Shown here in pieces: positions 39,131 through 46,763 of a stretch of 46,763 nt of DNA; the stretch's first letter is position 1; the number at the start of each line of letters is the position of its first letter. Where the stretch lies: positions 1-46,763 of the forward strand of contig WPIO01000436.1 in NCBI GenBank assembly GCA_009760855.2, read 5' to 3'. The translations under genes were made by a program, and so were the position numbers. Source of the DNA: Cristatella mucedo. Taxonomy: Eukaryota > Bryozoa > Phylactolaemata > Cristatellidae. The notes beneath the pieces were generated by a model. It worked only from the letters and a program-made list of their open reading frames with translations. It had not been told where the DNA came from and did no database searches.

Positions 39131-41520
39131 TGAAATTGTGTGAGTGCACAAAAACACATTTCACTGGAACCCACCAAATGCTGTGATTAAAGGGTGCATT
39201 TAAGCTCCTTTTTAAATGTCGTCAAGTCAGGGGATGTCGTGATGCAAGTCGGAATGAGTTCCTGGCTTTGGGGGCAAATAGACTAAAGGCACGGTCTTCC
39301 AAGGATTTAAGGTTTGTACGAGGTATAGTGAAAGATTTAGATTCAGAAAAGCGGTAGTACTATGCTTAGTGTGGTGGGGCAGTGGTTCTGACAGGTAAGC
39401 TGGAGCTAAAAAAAAAATGGAGTGACCTAAAAGTGATTGGCTTAACCTTGAAGTCGATACGATGCTTGACTGGGAACCAGCGCAGGGCGGCTATAAGTGG
39501 TGTGACACGACAACTTCGTTGCTCACGACAGACAAGCCGAGTTGCAGCGTATTGCACCAAATGTAAGAGCCTGATTGCACAAGCCGGTAGACCAGCAAGC
39601 AGTGAGTTACAGAAGTCGAGACCGGGTGTCACAAATGTGTTGAACATTTTTGATGTAGTATCCCTGTCTAAACAAGTCCGAATTTCAGCATTGCTATGCA
39701 GCTGAAAGTAGGCAGACTTGACTGTCGAGCAGATTTGGTCATCTAGTGAAAGGTCACTATGGAACAGGACATATTTAGATTTTGTGCAGATGCAGCAGGA
39801 TATATGTTGGCAGTGTCGTTTTGACCATTTAGCTTTATCATTTCTGAGTCAAACTTGGTTTTCTCATAGCTAGTAACTTGGTTTTATCATCATTCAATTT
39901 TGAGAAAGTTTGCTGCCATCCATGTACATATGTCTACAATACATGCAGCAAGAGAGTTGAAAGAGTTCATGGTCCTTAAGGCCTGGAAGAAATGATTGCA
40001 AAAGTTCAAAACTGTATCATCTGCATAGAAGTTAAACCCTGGATTGGGTTTTGCAAAAAACATCGACAAGTGGGTGATTGCAAATTGTGAAAAGAAGTGG
40101 ACTAAGCATGGAAAGGGGGACACCCCATGTGAGACGCAGTGCTGCAGTGAAGCAATTCCCTACTCGAGGGTGGAGAAATTAAGTACCTTAATAACTCAGC
40201 TACAAACAAAATAAGGACCAAATCTAAGACCCACAAAGTATAAGCAACTAACAGGTTTAATATATAGCAATCTAAATTATCACTATTGGCTGAGCCAGAC
40301 ATCATGTATAGCAATCTTAATGCCATTTGCTTCATTTAAAGAACAAGCTCTGATCAGCTGTAGCTGATGTTGTCTTGAATGGGTTCACTTGGCCCAGGCA
40401 TGCGTGATATCGAGCCAGTCAGATCATTGGCTTTGAAAATACATCATTTGTCCTGAGTTATCCGATGCAGGTAAATATGAGATCGCTTGGTGTACTACAC
40501 TGGCTGTAACTCGGATTCAGCCAGCACTCAAACCATTAAGAGGCTCTACTAGTGATTGCTACCCTTTTACATCAGAGTCTCCCCCTGATAGATATGACAT
40601 GAACCGTTGTAGAGCTGTGCCAGAGAAGTCCGCGAAAGGTGAGAGACACGAGAGAGAGAAATGGTGAGCAATAGTATCAAACGGTGTCACAAGATCAACA
40701 CAATAAACGGATAGATTTAATCTAAGTCTGATTTCCTAACGAGGTCATTATACGCCTGAAACAAAGCTTACTTACCTGCTGCTATGAACATTCAGTAATG
40801 CCTGGCAGTAGCAGATCAATGCATCGTATATATGTCAAATAGAGAGTCTAGTAGGGTCGAATTCTTTGTTGATTGGGAGATACATTTCAAGATGAGGTAC
40901 GTCATGGCCTCATTGAAAGCAGACATTAAGGTGCTGCACCAAATTTAGGGACATGAGTCCAGAGCTGATACTGCTAGTCTATGGTTGGACTTTCTGATCT
41001 TGTCAATCTTTCTGACAGAGAAGCTATAGAATTATAATTAGCTAGATCACCACAAGGATCACTAGGGAAGGAGCTAACCAGGGAGCGCTTAATTAAACGG
41101 TTGATGGTAGACGTCAGCCTTTTTAGTTTGTGCACCTTTGAGTCAGCAATGTTTTATAAAAACTATAATTGACTTTTGTTGCTAATTTATTGGTACGATC
41201 TACTGTAGTCCTCATATTCCCGTCGATGGATAGAGAGTCTTGATCTTTTGCATGGTTTCTCGTGCATTTGCTTAGTAGACCTAGCTAGTTCAATGTCACG
41301 GCTAGGGCGAGGGCGAAATGTGCCTTAGCCGGAGGTGCCATCTTGTCGAGCACGTTACGTAGCGTCGTTTTGTAGCATTCTACCAATGATGGCAGGTCGG
41401 AAGGGAGATTGAGCAGCAGGGGGCCAAGGAGATCGCATGGACAGCATCGTTGTTATGGATCTTTTGATTTCACGATTTACATAGGAATTTGGATGCAGAT
41501 AGCTCCACTGAGTCAGAATT
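39131..41520 (-). pseudogene. Long LINE relic (RT and part of endonuclease)
   Basis: Minus-strand LINE, 5'-truncated in the endonuclease. Readable: C-terminal F-C-N-S-L-L-A-G-L-P-A and F-P-V-K-H-R-I-D-F-K (39366-39647), and motif C F-N-F-Y-A-D-D-T (about 40020-40045). About 400 unrelated bases at 40150-40555 interrupt it, and the RT then continues to about 41110 and endonuclease text to 41500. Bases from 40798 match 8380-9115. At 41143-41145 the codon matching the TAG of the younger LINE is AAG. Many frameshifts. Confidence 0.82.
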
Positions 41521-41524
41521 GCTT

Positions 41525-41950
41525 CGGGTTTATAACGACTCTTCGGAATGCAGACTTCTATGATTACTTAAAGTTAGTGAGTTCGGTTTTTCCAACATCA
41601 GCGTCCATATAGGATGCTCTGAAAGCGTGTTCCTCCACTTCTGTTAATTATGCCTCAGATACTGAGAGAAAGAAAAATTCGAACTTTTAACAAATATTAA
41701 CGACACTTCCATCCCAAAGCACCAAAATTTTCTCAGTACCTTAAAATATGCAGAAGGCTTTCAAAGAAAAGGGTTTTAAAGCGTACTCTGAAGAGAACAT
41801 GTCAGCAAAGAAATGGCTGCTCTCCACATTCTGCTGTGTTTGATAATATTGAAAGATCTGTAAGTTTGTATCAATAAGGTCAGAAAGATACTTAGCAAGA
41901 AAACGCGCTAATCGAGATCGTCTGGCCGACTATCAGAGCCACATACAAAG
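41525..41950 (+). pseudogene. Unidentified ORF of the Maverick-like element, copy 2
   Basis: Matches 9116-9510. F-I-T-T-L-R-N-A-D-F-Y-D-Y-L-K-L is readable at 41500-41560. After an early shift it reads G-F-K-A-Y-S-E-E-N-M-S-A-K, then R-Y-L-A-R-K-R-A-N-R-D-R-L-A-D-Y. The LINE/element junction at about 41520 is shared with copy 1. Confidence 0.4.
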
Positions 41951-43000
41951 CTTGCAACTGTGCTTTTGCAAAAGTGAAACTTTGTTCTCATCAGCTGTCG
42001 AAGCGGCAACAAACTAATGCAAACACCTAGACATACTAGTCGAGATGCCAGCAGAAAGGCGCCGATGTTTGCCATACCATTTTTGATGTGAAGATTAAGA
42101 TGACCCTCTCTTTGATGCATTGCACGAATTCAAAGTGCAGTCCGTTCACGCAACCGACATCGCCCTTTTCTTTTTTCGAAATATGTTGTCATCTGGAGCA
42201 TGAGCAAGGAAATTTTCATATTCTAGACCAATATTCAGTTGCTGAAACTCTGTTAAATCAGAAGCTACTGGAAAATTATACAGATGTATCTACTGTACTA
42301 GAAGCACATGCTGAAGCCAAAGTTTTCGTGGTGGTTGTAGCTGCAAAGTGTTGCTCTTCGAGTGTAAAATTTAAACGTAAAATATTAAACTTTTATTTTG
42401 ATATTGCTTTTAGATTTAAGTAAGCATTAACTAAGAAAGCAAAATAAACTAACAACTTTGAATGCGGTGACAACAAAACCGAAAAGTGACAGGGGGCCTC
42501 CAAAAGTCACTTAACAGCTCTGATTGGACATTTGCTCTCGGCTTGTTAAGCTGTGAGGTCACTAACTACGGTTAAACGTATCCAAATTGCAGCTTCAGCA
42601 TGCGGTACCAAATTTAACACCGCTCAATGAGATCGATAGCAGACGTGTAGCCCAACATCACTCTTTTGATCCCCCATCTTCTCCTCAGTCGCACGAAGCC
42701 ACTACCGAGCGGCGCTGTTCAATAAGAAATAACGAGCAGACGAGACGGTTGTAACGTCAGCTATGCCGAAAAGCTAAGCTGAAACCGACTTGAAATAAGA
42801 ACATGGTTTGCCTTCGGATAACGAGAGAAAAATGGCTTATATGAAGAAATTGAAAGTAATCGCGGTTGGGGATTGCTCTGGCACAAGGGGGCAGCACTTG
42901 AAACCGGAAATCTGAAAGCGATAACCGCTGCACTTCGGTTGCTGTCGCCGGAAGAGAGCACCATTAAAGAACCGGGCTGCGAAGCTGCTAAATAAATAAA
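41951..43000. other. Segment absent from the first copy, no gene recognised
   Basis: In the first copy the matching place (9510-9541) joins directly to the hydrophobic protein relic, so about 2.5 kb (41951-44490) is extra here or lost there. The frame 42088-42423 (111 codons) is open but without recognisable motif. Confidence 0.45.
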
Positions 43001-43136
43001 TACAATTCATAGCGCCCTAAGAGTACTTAATCTCTATTCAGGCGCTTCACATGTGCCACGGGGCTCGAGCCCACGACCTCGGCCAGACTTTAATCGGGGC
43101 GAGCACCTTAACCGCTGGGCCGAACCAGCTCGGTGA
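43001..43136 (-). mobile_element. tRNA-derived SINE with LINE-type tail
   Basis: Reversed SINE: ATACAATTCATAGCGCCCTAAGAG...CTCTATTCAGGCGCTTCACATGTG tail, then GGGCTCGAGCCCACGACCTCGGCC (box B side) and GCACCTTAACCGCTGGGCCG (box A side). The best-preserved SINE of the family in the window. Confidence 0.82.
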
Positions 43137-43770
43137 CAGAACACGGACATCCCTTCCCCCTCTCTCGTGGCCACTTTAACTTCTCAGATATGAATACCTT
43201 ACTTCAAATTAAAAATAACCATTGCCTTGATACTGCTTTCAAGCTCTATTTTAATGCAATTAAGAGATTATGATTTTTTTAATGACGGTACTACCTCTCA
43301 GAACGGTGCGCATGTGGGCTGCGGACGCCCAATGCGGTGTGCTGGTGGGATGTGCCTTTAGTGACTGATGTGACGCGGGGTCAGTCGGGATGTGCTGTAA
43401 GTGCCCAGTGCGACAGGGAACAGTGTTTCGCGCGTGGAGCGAAGAGAATCGTGCTCTCCCCTGCTCCGCGCGTAGTGAAATAAACTGGCCGTGTTGCTCG
43501 TCGGCGGGGCGTGCTGTACTGCAAGCGATGGCAAAACAACTACAAGGTATTTCTTGGCATGAAGTCGATGGCAGTGCTAGCGAAAGTCGCACCCTACGAC
43601 GGCCAAGCAGACTTTGTCTGATGGGTAAGCCGACTGGATACCGTGGCCCCAGCTGCATAAGGTTAAAGATGATGACCCCGCTAGACACGCGCCCTTGTTT
43701 CGACTGGCGGATTCATTAGTTAATAATTAATTTTTATTAAAGCTCAAAAAAATTGATTGTTTATGTTGAA
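43137..43770. other. CpG-moderate stretch, no gene confirmed
   Basis: Open frames on both strands at 43260-43719. A GCGATGGCAAAACAACTACAAG|GTATTT context at about 43527 could be a short exon with a donor, but nothing supports it further. Confidence 0.3.
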
Positions 43771-44320
43771 ATGACAGATATTTTTAGAAATCGCGTAATG
43801 GAACTTCTGAGATATGAATCTGACACTGGAAAATTCTTTTGGAAATTTTCTAGAGGAGGAATAGCTAGAGTTGGCTCAGAAGCAGAGAGAACACATATAA
43901 GTGAATACAAATAGATAAAGATTGATAATACAACTTATAAAGCACGCAGAGCTGCGTGGCTTATTATGACAGGGGCAATGCCAATTTTTCAACTCGATCA
44001 TCTTAATTTGAATCCTTCGGATTATCGTATTTGGAATTTGCGAATAGCAACTCGTTCTGAGAATAATAAAAACCAGAAGATTACACGAAGAAAGACTACA
44101 GGATTTGTGGGTGTCTCTTTTAGTAAACGATTAAATAAATTTGTATCGTATATTCGCGTAGATAAGCAACTAAAATCATTTGGGGTATTTTACAGACTCA
44201 AAGCAAGCGGCATATGGGCGCAATATGGCAGCTATTCGCTTGCACCTAGAATTTGCAAGTCTTAACTTTAAGTACTGTTTGACAGAAGATAATAAATTAG
44301 TGCGTTACACAGATTTCTAG
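43771..44320 (+). pseudogene. HNH-AP2 homing-type endonuclease (broken)
   Basis: The ATG at 43771 opens a frame of 165 codons to 44265. An N-terminal part has a D-T-G-K-F-F-W-K station; the HNH centre has L-D-H-L-N-L-N-P-S-D-Y-R-I-W-N-L-R-I-A-T (about 43993-44060), with the metal and catalytic His/Asn positions kept. An AP2-type DNA-binding part (G-F-V-G-V-S-F-S-K-R, F-V-S-Y-I-R, S-F-G-V-F) follows to about 44195. This architecture is common in phage-encoded free-standing endonucleases. Two lesions: a TAG at 43912-43914 (codon 48), and a one-base shift near 44204 after which the natural C-terminus (A-A-I-R-L-H-L-E-F-A-S-L-N-F) continues in the next frame to a TAG at about 44318. It is AT-rich like the Maverick-like DNA beside it. 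Confidence 0.8.
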
Positions 44321-44489
44321 TTCTTACATTGTCGTTTCAATTCGTCTCTTAGTTTAAGCATTTCACGGTGACTTTTTTGTGTTTTCCCATGCGCGTAAAC
44401 ATTAGCAATAGATTTGCAGACTCAGCCTTATAGTCACAAGTTTTCTTTTCTCCTATTCTTGATGCTTCAACTTTATAAGTCCGATTTTT

Positions 44490-45360
44490 ATTCATCAGAA
44501 TAGGAAACACCAAATTCTTCAACTAGTTTCTTTCCTTTCTGTAAGTATTCTAAACTGATATTTACTTCTTCCGAGCCTTGTAATTGTTCTGAAAGATCAA
44601 TAACTATACTATGCTGTAATAGTTCAATAGTATTTTTTTATATCAACAATTGCGTTGTTAAGTCTACAACTTTAAAAACTTAAAGCATTCATTCGTTCTT
44701 CATGAGTTGACATTGTTGGAGCTCTTGCTGTAAACATTGTTAGGTAACTTTTTTTTATAAATCCTGCAACTGTTACAGTAATAGTTGCAGCAAGACCTTT
44801 AACACCAATAATACTTCCTATGATTGCAGGCATTGCTGGAAGAAAGCCACCAGATCTTACTTTAAGAAAGTTCTTCTTCCAAGACTTAGGATCTAATTGT
44901 GATGCATCCCATGATACTTCTGCTCAAAATGTTTCTCTTAGAAATTTACTTGGATTCAGATACCAATCTAAATTGGATTGTTCTGCCTTTATTAGTATCT
45001 CATTTATACAATGACCAATCTCTGAAGAAGCAACCATTTTTGAAAGCAATTCTTTCTATTGTCTTCCATGAAACATTTCCGTACTTTCCAGACGTAATGT
45101 CATCAACGATTTCTTTAATGCACAATCCTAGATCTACAATACTTGTTAATCTTGATAGAAATCCACCAAGTGTCCTTGTTACAGCACCAACAACTTTGAA
45201 TGATTGTAAAACCTTTGGAACAATTGTAGCAATTCTATTTGACGCTCTTAGACTAAGCTTCATAGCAATCTTAGAGAGAAACTTACACAATCGCTTTTAA
45301 CTCAAGTTCTGTTGCCGTTGTTGTACCAGACCTAATGTCTTTGGTTCTATCAATTCCAGG
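44490..45360 (-). pseudogene. Maverick-associated Gly/Ala-rich hydrophobic protein relic, copy 2
   Basis: Matches 9541-10390. The 96-codon frame 45000-45290 holds the central part (S-I-V-D-L-G-L-C-I-K-E-I-V-D-D-I and K-Y-G-N-V-S-W-K-T). After a shift the sequence reads S-W-D-A-S-Q-L-D-P-K-S-W-K-K-N, then the Gly/Ala/Ile-rich segment (44760-44850), then S-T-H-E-E-R-M-N-A-L. An in-frame TGA lies near 44930. This copy keeps the downstream part better than copy 1 but lacks the N-terminal charged part. Small virion-like protein suspected; family not assigned. Confidence 0.5.
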
Positions 45361-45665
45361 CTTCTGACTTTGAATTGTTTATAGTATCTATTTTTAAGTC
45401 TTTGAGAAACCCGGAGAAAACAGAACCATCGTGAACTTTTCTAAAGATACATGAAATCTCTGGGTCAGATTGATGGATTCTTAAAGATTTGCATTACAGG
45501 TAAAATCTTAAAGACTTTAATAACGAACTCCTTATGTCCACAATGCTACCCATTGGAAATAAATGAATCTTAAAATTTCAGTATTGTCGATCTTGAACCT
45601 CACTAAATTATCTTAAAATTTGAGTATTGGACCTTAAACCTCACCAAGTCCATCAGTGCATCTAG
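45361..45665 (-). pseudogene. Unidentified Maverick-associated ORF, copy 2
   Basis: Matches 13410-13720 (D-P-E-I-S-C-I-L-R-K-V-H-D-G-S station). It is joined directly to the hydrophobic protein relic; about 3 kb present between them in the first copy (10400-13400, the fibre genes included) is missing here. Confidence 0.45.
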
Positions 45666-45710
45666 TTTCTATTGAAACCAGTTTCTATGCAGTCGGTTTA
45701 TTTTTTATTA

Positions 45711-46290
45711 TTATGCAGTAGTTGTTGTAGTTGATGCAGTTGAAGTAGATGAAGCAGTTGAAGAGGAAGGTGAAGCAGTAGGATCAATAGTTGTAGACGA
45801 AGATGATGTTACTGTACTTCCAGCAAGAGAAGCTACTGTTGCCTTTTGTCTGGCACGGGTGGCGTCAGATACGTCAGGCAGGACAGGCATAACACTTGTC
45901 TTTAACAATACCGGCGATATGTGGTTTCATTCCTGACACACCAGTGATCACTGAAGAAATATTTGAAAGTTGACTAGAAATCTGTGTTGTATAGCTGGAA
46001 ACTTCCCCGGGTGTATCTAGAAGATTATCAACATGTGTTCTAACAGTTGATTCTAGATCAGAAGTAACTTGTGTAATACCAGAGCAAATAAATTGTTGTG
46101 CTTCTGCATCCCATTAATATACATAGAATTTCTTCTTCACTGAATTGTCTGTCATTACTGAAATATAAGAGTCAAGTATTTGTGCATCGTAACCAGTCAT
46201 TCCAGATTTGACAGAGATAGTCCTACATACGACTTTACCCAGAATAGTTGGGTGTGGCAGATTAGGGTAAGAGAATATCGGCGGTCTATG
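45711..46290 (-). pseudogene. Unidentified Maverick-associated protein with Ser/Thr tail
   Basis: A minus-strand reading begins near 46290 and is open, except for one TAA at about 46116-46118, to about 45890: G-M-T-G-Y-D-A-Q-I-L-D-S-Y-I, then S-D-L-E-S-T-V-R-T-H-V-D-N-L-L-D-T and S-S-Y-T-T-Q-I-S-S-Q-L-S-N, a pattern that suggests helical or coiled-coil structure. A shift leads into frame 45711-45908, with P-D-V-S-D-A-T-R-A-R-Q-K-A-T-V then a Ser/Thr/Ala tract of about 35 residues to a TAA. Not recognised; the low-complexity end may be a linker or a slippage product. Confidence 0.4.
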
Positions 46291-46389
46291 TTGAAGTAGG
46301 TGTTCTCATTCTAATACACTTACTGAAAACTTAACAAATCAAAATAGAAGTAACAATCTGTACCGGCAAGTTTTGTTTTTGGGGACTTT

Positions 46390-46763
46390 GACTTCCTTTT
46401 TCTGCTTCATGATGGCATTGTATTAATCTTACCTCGGTATTCCATTAGTTTTATCACATAGTTTCACTGATTGCTACAAGAATACTAGTAAACAAAGTAT
46501 CTAAATCAGGAATAAGTTTATCTGGTGAATGTTAAACAATTCTTTGATAAACTACTTTTTTGTAGACACATTTTAATAGCCATTTCTCTAGATTGCTCAC
46601 AACTAGGGATTCTTGAGACAAAATCCATTACTATAATAAATATATGTTTTTATAAATTCATCTTCTTCATGGCTATAAGGATATTGTGTTTCTTCATCAA
46701 AGGAAAAAGCTTGCTCGTATTTATTATCTGTTTCATAATCTTCATCGTCTTCGGTTTTAGTTT
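46390..46763 (-). pseudogene. Maverick-associated gene fragment running off the window
   Basis: The minus strand from the window edge reads an acidic segment (T-E-D-D-E-D-Y-E-T-D-N-K-Y, 46700-46760) and, after shifts, I-P-D-L-D-T-L-F-T-S-I-L (about 46475-46515). The latter part (46390-46520) is the reversed equivalent of 16985-17120. The gene is incomplete at the window end; family unknown. Confidence 0.4.

Noticed and set aside
37829-39164. Minus-strand frames of 177 and 154 codons
   Set aside because: They run through the roughly 170-bp tandem repeat and a LINE relic, and repeat the same residues at unit spacing.
42088-42423. 111-codon plus-strand frame beginning M-K-I-K-M-T
   Set aside because: No recognised motif and no second copy; kept only as an unassigned stretch.
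43260-43719. Overlapping frames of 142 and 109 codons on opposite strands
   Set aside because: Neither has a motif; the GC-moderate stretch could hold a small exon but this cannot be supported.

Overview
The window looks like a gene-poor stretch of an animal nuclear genome, probably an aquatic invertebrate; I cannot name the species. The reasons are GT-AG spliced exons, tRNA-derived SINEs, several generations of an L2/CR1-like non-LTR retrotransposon, a Ty3/gypsy gag relic, a solo LTR, and decayed Maverick/Polinton (polintovirus-type) DNA. There is no bacterial gene organisation; most long open frames are transposon genes or their antisense shadows.

Layout. 1-3842 is an old plus-strand LINE carrying a stack of insertions: a second LINE tail, a 1265-bp solo LTR inside that tail, and a SINE. 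3843-7985 is a non-coding block (tRNA-like SINE, 24-bp minisatellite, AT and GT microsatellites) repeated at 27000-30672. 8131-9115 holds minus-strand LINE pieces. 9116-17300 is AT-rich Maverick-like DNA: a two-copy ORF, a decayed Gly/Ala-rich protein, phage-tail-fibre-like genes on the plus strand and a wrecked family-B DNA polymerase on the minus strand. 17403-17810 is a gypsy gag relic. 18295-21455 is the best host-gene candidate: a CpG-rich leader and four short coding exons of a Ser/Lys/His/Pro/Gly-rich protein. 21922-27000 is another old LINE, split by a nearly complete younger LINE (23369-26553, minus). 27000-30672 repeats the first block. 30673-37135 is mostly single copy, with a CpG-dense core and a small candidate membrane protein. 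37136-46763 repeats 7985-17000 in rearranged form: LINE relics, a roughly 170-bp tandem repeat, an HNH-AP2 endonuclease relic and further Maverick-like genes.

Main points. (1) The window is largely a direct segmental duplication (about 1-13700 and 22720-45665), changed since by insertions, deletions and one inversion; a shared LINE/Maverick junction supports this. (2) The youngest LINE would be one long endonuclease-reverse transcriptase frame but for two single-codon stops, and related copies have sense codons at both places. (3) tRNA-derived SINEs carry this LINE's 3' tail, which makes a LINE/SINE partnership likely. (4) The Maverick-like DNA combines DNA polymerase B, fibre-like repeat genes and, in the second copy, an HNH-AP2 endonuclease; all are broken. 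Identifications come from motif reading only; no database search was possible.
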